This document shows, piece after piece, positions 50,421-59,600 of a DNA stretch of 64,000 nt (position 1 is the stretch's first letter; every line of letters starts with the position of its first letter). Source of the DNA: Candidatus Eiseniibacteriota bacterium (lineage in GTDB: Bacteria > Orphanbacterota > Orphanbacteria > Orphanbacterales > Orphanbacteraceae); contig JAJRWB010000076.1 in the NCBI GenBank assembly GCA_024276995.1, positions 1 through 64,000 of the forward strand. The letters run 5' to 3'. Under the pieces are notes generated by a model. That model was not told the DNA's origin and did not search any database. It saw only the letters and a program-made list of their open reading frames with translations. The position numbers and the translations under genes are program-made.

Positions 50421-52052
50421 ATGGACACGGGAAAGACAGCGCGCGGCACGAATTCCGTTCTGCTCGTGGGAATCGTTCTCGCGCTGCTCGTGCTGGTGAA
50501 CCTCGTCGCCCAGCGTCATTTCTTCCGCCTCGACTTGACCGCGGACAAGCAGTTCACCCTCACCGCCGCGACGAAGAACGTGCTGGGCGATCTCGATGAC
50601 GTCGTGAATATCAAGGTTTACTTCTCGAACGATCTTCCCACGTACCTGGTGACGCTGCGGCAGCAGATCAAGGATATGCTCGACGAGTACCGGGCCTGGG
50701 GGGGGGAGAACCTTCTCATCGAGTGGGAAGATCCGGGCGACGATCCGCAGCTCGCCCAGCGGTGCCGGCTTCTCGGAATCCCGCAGGTGCAGCTCAATAT
50801 CATCGAAAAAGACAAGGCGCAGGTGGCGAATGCCTACCTCGGCATCGCGATCCTCTACGAGGACCGGAGTGAAGTGCTCCCGGTGGTGCAGAACGTCGAT
50901 AATCTCGAATACGATCTCACCGCGGCGCTGCTCAAGGTCTACCGGAACGAACAGCCGACGGTCGGTGTCTACGGCGGGACGGAAGATCTCGACACCGGGA
51001 ACGGTCTTTCGAAAATGGCGGAACTTCTCGGAAAGCAGTACAACGTGATCGACGTCGACCCGACGTCGGGCGAGGCGATTCCCACCGATGTGCGCACCCT
51101 CGTGGTGGTGCGGCCCGACCGGCTTTCGCCGCGGGGGCAGTTCGAGATCGACCAGTTCATCATGAGGGGGGGCAATCTTCTCCTCTTCCACGATCCGGTG
51201 AACATGACCGAGCAGTCGATGTACGCGTCCGCCCGCGAATCGGGAATGCACGAGATGCTCGAGAACTACGGCATCGACGTGGGAAGAAACCTCCTGCTCG
51301 ACAGGGTGAACAGCCCCGCGGCATTCAGCCAAGGTTTCATGACGTTCAGCATCCCCTATCCCTTCTGGCCGAAATTCGTCTCCGAGGGGGTGAGCCGCAC
51401 GAACCCGATGGTGAACCAGGTGGAGGGAATCGTGCTCCCATGGACGTCCACCGTGTCGGCGGCGGGAACGGTGCCCGATTCGGTGACGGTGGACACATTG
51501 CTCAGCTCGTCGCATTACGGGTGGACCATGACGAAGCGGTTCGACCTGAACCCGCAGCAACCTTTCGCCGACCGGCCGAGGTCGCCCGTCGATCCTCTCC
51601 CCGCGGCGGTCGTGGCGAGCGGCCGGTTTCCGAGCTTCTTCGCGGGGAAGGATGTTCCCCCGGTGGAACCGGCGGTGGGTGGAGATGTGGGGACGATCGC
51701 GCCGGTGGCGGACGAGGACCGCGAGGTCGTTCCGTCGGGAATCGCCGACGCCCGAATCGTCGTGTTCGGCTCCGCCAACGCCGTGCTCGACGACATGATC
51801 GGGCGGTTCCAGGCGAATTCACTTTTGCTGCAGAACGCCGTCGACTGGCTTACCCTGGGCGATGAACTGATCGGTATCCGTTCGCGGGGCGCCACCGACA
51901 GGCCGCTCGGCGAGCTTTCCGAGGGACGGAAAACGGTGCTCCGTTTCCTCGTCACTTTCGGCGTGCCGATCCTCGTGATCCTCTTCGGACTGATCCGGTC
52001 GGTGCAGATCCGCAACCGCCGATCTGCGGTGAAGGAAGGAGCGGCCTGGTGA
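50421..52052 (+). CDS. GldG-like ABC-associated protein
   Basis: 543 residues. One N-terminal membrane helix (about 13-31), a large extracytoplasmic domain of the GldG/ABC_transp_aux type (LTAATKNVLGDLDDVVNIKVYFSNDLPTYL, LLIEWEDPGDDP, TVGVYGGTEDL, LVVVRPDRLSPRGQFEIDQFIMRGGNLLLFHDP) and a C-terminal helix (LRFLVTFGVPILVILFGLI). It starts directly after the permease stop (TAG-ATG). It is thought to assist substrate handling by the ABC-2 transporter. Confidence 0.88.
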   Translation: MDTGKTARGTNSVLLVGIVLALLVLVNLVAQRHFFRLDLTADKQFTLTAATKNVLGDLDDVVNIKVYFSNDLPTYLVTLRQQIKDMLDEYRAWGGENLLIEWEDPGDDPQLAQRCRLLGIPQVQLNIIEKDKAQVANAYLGIAILYEDRSEVLPVVQNVDNLEYDLTAALLKVYRNEQPTVGVYGGTEDLDTGNGLSKMAELLGKQYNVIDVDPTSGEAIPTDVRTLVVVRPDRLSPRGQFEIDQFIMRGGNLLLFHDPVNMTEQSMYASARESGMHEMLENYGIDVGRNLLLDRVNSPAAFSQGFMTFSIPYPFWPKFVSEGVSRTNPMVNQVEGIVLPWTSTVSAAGTVPDSVTVDTLLSSSHYGWTMTKRFDLNPQQPFADRPRSPVDPLPAAVVASGRFPSFFAGKDVPPVEPAVGGDVGTIAPVADEDREVVPSGIADARIVVFGSANAVLDDMIGRFQANSLLLQNAVDWLTLGDELIGIRSRGATDRPLGELSEGRKTVLRFLVTFGVPILVILFGLIRSVQIRNRRSAVKEGAAW

Positions 52053-53056
52053 TGAACCGGAATCCCGTGGTGCTCGCCGTTCTGTTCGCCGTCCTCGTCG
52101 GGTTGATCTACCTCGTCGCGAAACCGGGGGGGACGGGGAAGAAGAAGAGCGATGCTCCCGAGGTGCTCTTTGCGCAACTCGACACATCGAAAGTTGATTT
52201 CGTCACCATCCGGGACGGGGCCGACACCGTCGAACTGAAGCGGGGCGACGAGAGGTGGATGATCTCCTCGGACAGCGATTTTCCCGCCAACCGGGAAGGT
52301 GTGTCCCGGCTCCTCGCCGAATCCGCCGGTTTCACCACGGCGAACGTCGCCTCGCGGAAACCGGAGAAGTACGCGAAGTTCGAGGTCGATTCGGCCGCGG
52401 CGGTCGAGGTGGTGCTCTTGGCGGAAGGCGACACGACGGCGCACTTCTTCGTCGGCAAGACGGGACCCGACCGGACCAGCAATTTCGTCCGTGCCGCCGG
52501 GAGGGACGAGGTGTTCCTCGAAGCGGGCCGCGTGAAAAGCGCTTTTCAGAAGCCGGCAAACTCGTGGCGGAACCGGTTGGTGATGGAACTGGAAACCGAC
52601 GAGATCCGGACCCTCGAAGTGGTGCGGCGCGAAGACCGGCTCCTTTTCGAATCGGACCAAGAGGGCAACTGGTCGGTGGTCGAACCGAAGGGGTACACGC
52701 CGGTGAACGCCCTCGTGGTCGCCATGTCCCGCGTGCTGAGCCGTCTCACGGCGTCCGGTTTCCCGGACGAGGGGGATTCGACCGGCACCGGGCTCGACGA
52801 ACCCGAGATCACGGTGAACGCCACGCTCTTCAACGGCACGGTCTACACCCTCGAGATCGGTGCCGAGCAGGAGGGGAAAGGGGGACGGTTCGTCCGAAAA
52901 AAGGGGGACGACGTCGTCTACATCGTTCCCTCGTCGCGGCTGAACAATTTCACCCGTCCCGCCTCCGAGCTGATCGAGCCGGCTCCGGCCGACACGACCG
53001 GTGGCGACTCGACGGCCGTCCCGGCCGGATCGACCGGCGACGACACGTCCCGTTGA
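52049..53056 (+). CDS. DUF4340-domain membrane-anchored protein
   Basis: 335 residues. One N-terminal helix (VVLAVLFAVLVGLIYLVA), then a beta-rich DUF4340 region, including VDFVTIRDGADTVELKRGDERWMI, PANREGVSRLLAESAGFTTANV, LLAEGDTTAHFFVGKTGPD and RTLEVVRREDRLLFES. A Thr/Asp/Ser-rich low-complexity tail ends it. DUF4340 genes regularly follow GldG-like genes, suggesting a part of the same complex. GTG at 52049 overlaps the GldG stop; the ATG at 52052 is adjacent and equally likely. Confidence 0.87.
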   Translation: MMNRNPVVLAVLFAVLVGLIYLVAKPGGTGKKKSDAPEVLFAQLDTSKVDFVTIRDGADTVELKRGDERWMISSDSDFPANREGVSRLLAESAGFTTANVASRKPEKYAKFEVDSAAAVEVVLLAEGDTTAHFFVGKTGPDRTSNFVRAAGRDEVFLEAGRVKSAFQKPANSWRNRLVMELETDEIRTLEVVRREDRLLFESDQEGNWSVVEPKGYTPVNALVVAMSRVLSRLTASGFPDEGDSTGTGLDEPEITVNATLFNGTVYTLEIGAEQEGKGGRFVRKKGDDVVYIVPSSRLNNFTRPASELIEPAPADTTGGDSTAVPAGSTGDDTSR

Positions 53057-53532
53057 GGGAGCCCGGAATCCCGCCGAACCCCCGCCGCCCGGACGGACGG
53101 CCCGAAGAAGACTCCCGTCCCGACCGTCCTTATTTTCCCGAGATCTACATGAAAATGGCGTTCGAACTCGCCAAACGGAGCACGTGCGCCAGGCTCCAGG
53201 TAGGCACGGTGATCTCGTCGGTCGACTACCGGCGTATTCTCGCCGTCGGCTACAACGGCAACGCCACCGGCCTGGCGAACCGTTGCGACCGTACCGAGCC
53301 CGGCAACTGCGGTTGCCTCCATAGCGAGGAGAACGCCGCCATCAACTGCGTCGAACCGCGCGAAACGCCCAAAATCGTCCTCGTCACGCACCTTCCGTGC
53401 GTCCAGTGCGCAAAGCGGTTGCTCAACCTCGGCGGTGTTCGTCGCGTCTACTACGCCCACGAATACCGATCCGATGAATCGATCCGCATCTTCCGCGAAA
53501 CCGGTATCGAGGTGGAGCGGCTGAAGATCTGA
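53053..53532 (+). CDS. dCMP/cytidine deaminase-family zinc enzyme (ComEB-like)
   Basis: 159 residues. Zinc deaminase motif CGCLHSEENAA (HxE) and LPCVQCAK (PCxxC), in the order typical of dCMP deaminases, after FPEIYMKMAFELAKRSTCARLQVGTVI. It converts dCMP to dUMP for thymidylate synthesis or a related nucleotide. The start is TTG at 53053, overlapping the upstream stop (TTGA); it is needed because the family N-terminus RPYFPEIYMKMA lies upstream of the first Met. Cys43-Cys style extra cysteines hint at a second metal site. It is the last gene of the ABC operon, an unexpected position. Confidence 0.88.
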   Translation: MREPGIPPNPRRPDGRPEEDSRPDRPYFPEIYMKMAFELAKRSTCARLQVGTVISSVDYRRILAVGYNGNATGLANRCDRTEPGNCGCLHSEENAAINCVEPRETPKIVLVTHLPCVQCAKRLLNLGGVRRVYYAHEYRSDESIRIFRETGIEVERLKI

Positions 53533-53587
53533 ACACCCGACCGGACGCCGGCGGCGCAAACGCCGTTCCCTCGCCGGATCGATCCGT

Positions 53588-54607
53588 TCAGAACCTTCCC
53601 GGCAGCGTTTCGCCGCAGTCGGGGCAGCGGCCGTCGCGGAGGCGGTTCACGCGTACCGAGTGCCAGTCCCGCTCGATGAGAACTGCGCCGCACGATGCGC
53701 ACCGGGTGGCGGCGCCGTCGTCGTCGTGCACGTTGCCGACGTAGACGTGACGAACTCCGTGTTCGAGAGCGATCCCCCTGGCACGGCGGAGGGTGCCCGC
53801 CGGCGTACGCGACCGGCTGTGGAGCCGGAAGTCGGGGTGGAACGCGGTGAAGTGGAGCGGAACGTCGTCGCCGAGTCGCTCGACGATCCAGTCGCATTGG
53901 GCGGCGAGTTCGGCGTCCGAATCGTTGAGGCCTGGGATGAGCAGCGTGGTGATCTCGAGCCACACGTCCGTTTCATGTCTGAGCCAGACGAGTGTCTTCT
54001 TCACCGGTTCGATCGCGCCGAGCGTCATGGTTCGGTAGAATCGGTCGGTGAACGCTTTCAGATCGACATTCGCCGCATCGATGAATTCGAACAGTTCGCC
54101 CCGCGCTTCTTCCGTGACATAGCCGGCGGTGACCATCACATTGCGCAGGCCCGCTTCGCGGGCGCGGCGTGACACGTCGATGACGAATTCGCCGAAAATG
54201 ACCGGATCGTTGTAGGTGTAGGCGATCGAGTCGCAATGTTCACGCAGGGCGACCGCCACGATCTCATCCGGCGTCACGGCGATACTGTTGCGCGCATCGA
54301 TTCGCGCCTTCGACATGTGCCAGTTCTGGCAGAATCGGCATCCCAGGTTGCAGCCGGCGGTGCCGAAGGAGAGAACCGAGGTGCCCGGTAGAAAGTGATT
54401 GAGCGGCTTCTTCTCGATCGGATCGACCGCGAGAGCGGTGGGGCGGCCGTAGCCGAGAGAGACGAGTTCGTCCCCGTCGTTCCGGCGGATATGACAGAAG
54501 CCCGCCTGGCCGTCGCGAAGCCGGCAATACCGGGGGCACAACGTGCACACCACGCGTCCATCCGCGCCGGCGCGCCACCATTTCGCGCTCGCTTCGGATC
54601 GGGTCAC
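53588..54607 (-). CDS. amrS: AmmeMemoRadiSam system radical SAM enzyme (AmrS)
   Basis: 339 residues. N-terminal CTLCPRYCRLRDGQAGFC, the radical SAM cluster CNLGCRFCQNW (CxxxCxxC), SIAYTYNDPVIFGEF, NVDLKAFTDRFYR, and C-terminal double CxxC zinc-ribbon (CASCGAVLIERDW, CPDCGETLPGRF). The typical partners AMMECR1 and Memo are absent within the window. GTG at 54607 is used since AAGGA lies 7 bases upstream; the frame runs to 54676 without a better site. Substrate unknown. Converges on the dCMP deaminase gene. Confidence 0.9.
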   Translation of the reverse strand: MTRSEASAKWWRAGADGRVVCTLCPRYCRLRDGQAGFCHIRRNDGDELVSLGYGRPTALAVDPIEKKPLNHFLPGTSVLSFGTAGCNLGCRFCQNWHMSKARIDARNSIAVTPDEIVAVALREHCDSIAYTYNDPVIFGEFVIDVSRRAREAGLRNVMVTAGYVTEEARGELFEFIDAANVDLKAFTDRFYRTMTLGAIEPVKKTLVWLRHETDVWLEITTLLIPGLNDSDAELAAQCDWIVERLGDDVPLHFTAFHPDFRLHSRSRTPAGTLRRARGIALEHGVRHVYVGNVHDDDGAATRCASCGAVLIERDWHSVRVNRLRDGRCPDCGETLPGRF

Positions 54608-54714
54608 GGTCGCGTCCTTTCGTCCCGCATGCGCACTCCTTCGTAAAGCGTACTCCGCGCGCCCCGGCGGGGCCACTGAAAGGTGAACCGCCGCGCCCGG
54701 CCGGTAGAATTCGA

Positions 54715-54743
54715 TTGACGGCGCCGCGCGGCGTCATTACGAT
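54715..54743 (+). promoter_or_regulatory. Promoter of the lipoprotein gene
   Basis: TTGACG (54715-54720), a 17-base spacer and TACGAT (54738-54743). It precedes the lipoprotein ATG by about 60 bases. Likely the start of the lipoprotein/RAM-domain transcript. Confidence 0.55.
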
Positions 54744-54804
54744 CACCGGTGTGTATTTCACCTCGGAAACGGCCTTGACGGCGCACCTGACCGGGAGGTT
54801 TACG

Positions 54805-55407
54805 ATGCGTTCCTTTTATACTTCGAATACTCTGCGCGGCCTCTTCGCGGCGGCGGCTCTCGTCGTTCTCCTGGTCGGGTGCGGCATCCCCGCCGAGGAC
54901 TACGACATCACCGTCGAGGAAGAACCGGCGGGCGACGAGGCGGGCGTTCCGGTGGCGGAGACGGAAAGGGCGACGAGCGATTCGAGCGCGGATGACTACT
55001 ATCTCGACTCGTTCGCACGGCACAAGCACGCCACCATCAAGACCGACTTCGATACATACGACGTGCGCAACGTCGCTTTCAGCACCGGTCTCGGCTACGG
55101 GTCGAGCAACGCGCTCGCCGGCTACTATCTGAACACGAAGCTGGAGCTCGATATACGGTTCATTTCCGAGATCCGGGTGATCGGAAGGGTCTCCCTCAGC
55201 GACGCCCTCGCGGTGCCCCATCGCTACGACATGGTGGAAGAGCAGGATCTCAACTATATCTTCCGGACGGAACTGAAAAAAACCGACGGCGAGCGGATCG
55301 AGTACATCGTCCGGATCAACCAGATCGGCGGCAACCTCCAGGAAGGGGGGGGCTTCCGGCTCGATGGAGACGAACTGCAGACACTTCAGCGGATCGTCTT
55401 CTTCTGA
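54805..55407 (+). CDS. Predicted lipoprotein of unknown function
   Basis: 200 residues. Signal peptide with lipobox LLVGC (Cys26), an acidic Glu/Asp-rich linker (residues 34-60), then a mixed alpha/beta domain (YYLDSFARHKHATIKTDFDTYD, ISEIRVIGRVSLSDAL, RIEYIVRINQIGG). No family recognised. ATG at 54805 with GGGAGG 6 bases upstream. It is followed after 29 bases by the RAM-domain gene. The promoter and end at the terminator suggest a two-gene unit. Confidence 0.8.
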   Translation: MRSFYTSNTLRGLFAAAALVVLLVGCGIPAEDYDITVEEEPAGDEAGVPVAETERATSDSSADDYYLDSFARHKHATIKTDFDTYDVRNVAFSTGLGYGSSNALAGYYLNTKLELDIRFISEIRVIGRVSLSDALAVPHRYDMVEEQDLNYIFRTELKKTDGERIEYIVRINQIGGNLQEGGGFRLDGDELQTLQRIVFF

Positions 55408-55436
55408 CCGTCCGGCGGCGGACGGAGGAGGCTATC

Positions 55437-55670
55437 ATGGCGAAGGCGTACCTGAGGATCCATACCGATACGGGCAGCGAGGTGGAAGTCCGCGACGCCC
55501 TCCAGCGTATCGATGAGGTGCTTGCCGCCGACGTGACCGCCGGCGAGCAGGACATCATCTGCCTCGTGGAAGCGGATTCGGTGGCGGCGATCCTGGATAT
55601 GGTGGTGACGAAGGTCCGTGGGATCGAGGGAATCCAGGGGACCACCACGAACCTCGTTCTCGATTGGTGA
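55437..55670 (+). CDS. Lrp/AsnC ligand-binding (RAM) domain protein
   Basis: 77 residues, the stand-alone C-terminal RAM domain of Lrp/AsnC regulators without the DNA-binding part: KAYLRIHTDTGSEVEVRDALQRIDEVLAADVTAGEQDIICLVEADSVAAILDMVVTKVRGIEGIQGTTTNLVL. Stand-alone RAM proteins often bind amino acids as dimers or octamers and may modulate other regulators. ATG at 55437 follows GGAGGCTATC. Upstream a putative lipoprotein, downstream a terminator. Confidence 0.85.
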   Translation: MAKAYLRIHTDTGSEVEVRDALQRIDEVLAADVTAGEQDIICLVEADSVAAILDMVVTKVRGIEGIQGTTTNLVLDW

Positions 55671-55718
55671 GTGGAGCCGCCGCGCACGCGGCGGCGCGAC
55701 CAGGCGAAGGGAGAGAAA

Positions 55719-55754
55719 AGGCCGCCCGGCGACAAAGGCGGCCTATGGTTTTTT
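55719..55754 (+). terminator. Intrinsic terminator after the RAM-domain gene
   Basis: 8-bp stem AGGCCGCC (55719-55726) with GGCGGCCT (55737-55744), 10-base loop, followed by a run of six T (55749-55754). It ends the lipoprotein/RAM transcript just before the decayed GNAT gene. Confidence 0.75.
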
Positions 55755-55758
55755 CGGC

Positions 55759-56414
55759 ATGGAAATACGACCCCTCGACCCGACCGTGGACGGAGATGCG
55801 GCCCGAGCGATCTGGCATGAAGTCGGCTGGATCGACGATTCGAAGAATCATGCGGACGGCCTCGACAGTTTTCTCGCCTCCGGCGACGGCTGGGTGGCAA
55901 CGATCCGCGGCGGCGCCGAGTGTATCGTCACCACCGCCCGCGGGTCGATGGCGTACCTCGGCGCGACGATCCCGATGTCGTTCGTCACGTCGGTGACCAC
56001 GAGCCGTATCGCGCGAAAGAAGGGGTTCGCCGGGCGGCTCACGGCCCGGGCGCTCGCCGCCGACGCGGCGCGCGGCGCTCTCGTGTCGGCGCTGGGCATG
56101 TTCGAACAAGGATTCTACAATCGTCTCGGCTACGGCACGGGGGGATACGAACATATCGTCTCATTCGATCCCGCGAGCATCGCCCTCGAAGGGAAGACAG
56201 CCGTCCCGGTCCGACTCGGCATGGGCGACTACGAAAAGGTCCATCGCTCTCGTCTGAAAAGACGGCTCGGCCACGGCGCATGCCGTATCGACTCCCCGCC
56301 TTTACCCGGGCGGAGATGCTCCTGACGAAGGGCGGCTTCGGTCTCGGCGATCTCCTGGAAGAACTCGATACGGTGTTTCGCCTTCACGAGCCGCGTCCCG
56401 ACTGGCCTTTCTGA
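55759..56414 (+). pseudogene. Decayed Eis-type GNAT acetyltransferase gene
   Basis: Open frame from ATG 55759 encodes the N-terminal GNAT domain (RPLDPTVDGDAARAIWHEVGW, AYLGATIPMSFVTSVTTSRIARKKGFAGRLTARAL, GMFEQGFYNRLGYGTGGYEH). It ends at 56325 after about 188 codons with a non-homologous tail. The homologous continuation FTRAEMLLTKGGFGLG lies in another frame from about 56296, and jumps straight to DLLEELDTVFRLHEPRPDWPF, which resembles the C-terminal end of full-length proteins. So it has both a single-base deletion near 56296 and an internal deletion of about 180 codons near 56346. The start directly follows a terminator and lacks a ribosome site, as expected for a dead gene. Confidence 0.78.
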
Positions 56415-56649
56415 AGCGGCGCACCGGCCGTATGCAACAGGTGTCCGATGCGGCTCACCGAGTTCCTTGCCGGCCACGAAGTGACCGGCCATCCCCCACG
56501 GACTTGACATCTCCTTCCCGTTTCGTCCCGCCCGCTCCGTCTCGAACCGCTTTCCCTTCCTGAAGAAACGGTGATTCCCGACGATGCCCACTTTCCGGCA
56601 TGTCTTTTGCTGACTCGTGCGTCCGGCCACGAAACGGGAGGAGGCGGCC

Positions 56650-59600
56650 ATGGAATGTTTCCTGCTGACGAAGACCGGTGCGAGGCCGTTTCTCGCGGCA
56701 CTCGCTGTCACAACCTTTATCTTTATTCCGTGGCGGGCGGCGGCGGTATCGCCTCCGTCGCCCGAACTGTCCGCCGCGGCGGCGAAATGGGAGAGAGTGC
56801 TCGACATTCCGCGGGAAGATTACGGCCCGGTGGCGAAGAACGCGACAGGAGGTGAACTGCTCGTTCTTCTGTGTGACACCGATGACCGCCCCGCCGATCG
56901 GACGGTGAACTCCCGGGAGCGGTGGAACGATCTTTTTTTCGCCCCGCGCCGCTCGGTGGCGGCGCATTGGGAGGAGGCGACGAGGGGACGGGTCGTGTTC
57001 CGGGGGAGCGCGGCGGAATGGATTCGCCTCGATGGACGCTATGATGACTACCGGAGCGATCTCTCCCTCTTCGCCGCCCACGCGTTCGCCGCCCTCGCCG
57101 GCACGGTCGACTGGAGCCGCTACGACTGGGACGGCGACGGGCTCGCCGAGGGCGTGGTGATCGTTCACGCCGGCAGGGGGGGGGAGGAGACGGGCAGTAC
57201 GGGCGACATCTGGTCGCAGGCGCGCCGATTCGCCTCCCCGCCCGGGGGTTTCCCGGTGGAGGCGGCGGCGTTCGTTCCCGAGGACGGCCGGCTCGGGGTT
57301 TGCGCCCACGAAACGGGACATCTCCTCGGGCTTCCCGACCTATACGATCGATCACTCCGGTCGATGGGCCTGGGGATCTGGTCGCTCATGGCTTACGGCA
57401 CCTGGGCGGGCGGAGGAGACAGTCCGACGGGACTCGATGCGTGGTCTCTCTTCGCGCTCGGGCTCGGCGGTGAGGCGCCCGGCAGTGATGAAAACGGCGT
57501 CTGGACGATGCACTTGTTCGGCGATTCCCCCGGTCCCGTCCGGATCGTGACGGCGGCCGATCGGCGGGAATCATTCCTCCTCGGATGGCGGCGCCGCGCA
57601 GGGGTCGACTCGCTCCTGCCCGGTGGGGGACTCGAAATCTATCATATAAACGATCGATACCGGGGAAACAGCGCCCCCGATCACTACCACGTCGCCCTCG
57701 AACAGGCGGACGGTCTCTTCGACCTGGAGCGGTCGAGCGATTTTCGCGGATGGGGCGATGACGGAGATCTCTATCCCGGTTCGACGGGAAATGTCGCCTT
57801 CACGGCGTCGACTCTCCCGTCGAGCCGGCTGAGCGGCGGTCTTCGAAGCGGAATCGCGCTCGATATCGACACCTTCACCGCGGCGGAAGGGGTGACGATC
57901 ACCGGAACGGCACAGGCGCCTCTCGCGCCGGAACTCGAGGTGCAATCCGTCCATATTCTCGATGGCGGGGAGACCGACCGTCTTGTCACGGGACGGCGGT
58001 GTGTCGTGGAGGTCACCGTGCAGAACCGGGGGAACGCGGTGTCGCCGCCACGGGAGGTGACCGCCCTCGCGGAGGAGACCTTTCTCTCGGTGCCGTCCGG
58101 CCGGGCGCTGCTTCCGGAGCTGGCCGTAGGGGAGTGGAGCACCGCGGAGAACTCGCCCCGTTTCAAAATGGTCGTCGATTCGACGAAAACGGGGCCGGGT
58201 GCGGTCCATGTCGTCCTCTCGCCCGACTCGATCTGGCTCGGCGATCCGGCGCGGCTGGAGATCGGTTTCCTTCCCCCCGAGCGGCCCGGGTGGCCGGTGG
58301 CGGTGACCGAAGGGTGGGGTGTGGGCGAACCGTCGTTTCTCACCGCAGCCGGTGATACCGCCGGCGCCCTTCTCACCGGCGATCTCGCAGGACGGCTCTT
58401 CCGGATCGGTGAAGACGGTAGGAGGGAAATCCTCGCCGACGTGGGCGGACCGCCGGCGGGAAGATGCGCCGTGGCGGATATCGATGGCGACGGCGCCGAA
58501 GAGATCGCGCTCCTGACCGAGAAAGGAACACTCTATCTTCTCGGATCGGACGGAAGTGTTTTCGCCGGCTGGCCGGTGTCTCTCGACACGCCGGTGCCGG
58601 GGGGGCCTCTCCTGATGGAGGAGGTGGACCGCTCCTGGTCGGTGGTCGTCTCCGCCGGGACGGCGCTTCATCGTTTCGACCGTGGCGGAGCGGAGCGCGA
58701 CGGCTGGCCGGTTCGTTTCGGAAGCGAAATCACGGTGCCCGTACTCTTCGTCAACCGAAGAGAGGACGGTGTAGTGGTGATCGACGGCGAAGGGGCGGCC
58801 CACCTTCTCTCCCCCGCCGGTGTCGAGCGAAACGGATGGCCCGTTCCGCTGGGCTCGCCGGGCGTATCGGCGCCGGTGGTGGCGATGTTCGGATCGATCA
58901 CGCTCGTCGTCGCGTGTGAGGATGGAACGATTCACGGCCTCCGATGGGACGGAACACCGGCGCCGGGCTGGCCGGTCGACACGGGAGAACCGTCGTTTGG
59001 CACGGCGCTCGCTGTGGCGGATGTCGACGGCGATGGTTATGACGAGGTGGCGGTCGCCCCCTCGCACAGCTGCACACTGCTCGACCGCGGCGGCGTTCCT
59101 CTCGCCGGTTGGCCCGTGTCGACGCTTCCCGGGAGGAAGAGCGCCCTCCTCCTCGCCGATGTGGCGGGCGACGATCGCTTCGAAGTGATCGCCGGCAACC
59201 GCGACGCCGGGTGGTACGGGTGGGATTCACGAGGGCGTCCCCTCGCCGGCTGGCCCGTCCCGGCGGAGGGGTTCGCCGGCGTGTCCGCCCTCGCCGATCT
59301 CGACGGCGACGGCACGTGGGAGATCTATGCCGACGACTCAGCACGGGGCTGGCGGGCCTTCGACCTCGCCGGCGGAATCCGGAAGCGACCCGCCTGGACC
59401 CTTTCACGGGGAGACGCTGCGGCCACGGGAAACCTTCCCGCGCCGGCGGGTGGTCTTCCCGACCTCGAGGTGATATTTCCCGAACCGGGCATCTCCGATG
59501 AGCGTCTCTGGGCGGGCGATCCGGTGCGAATTCCGTTTCTTATCGTCAACCGGGGGGTGGGGGAGAGCGCCGCGACGCTCCTGCGAACATCGTGGCGAAC

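Noticed and set aside
57571-59067. 498-codon minus-strand frame opposite the M6 protease
   Set aside because: Antisense shadow; the plus frame is a continuous, multi-domain protein.
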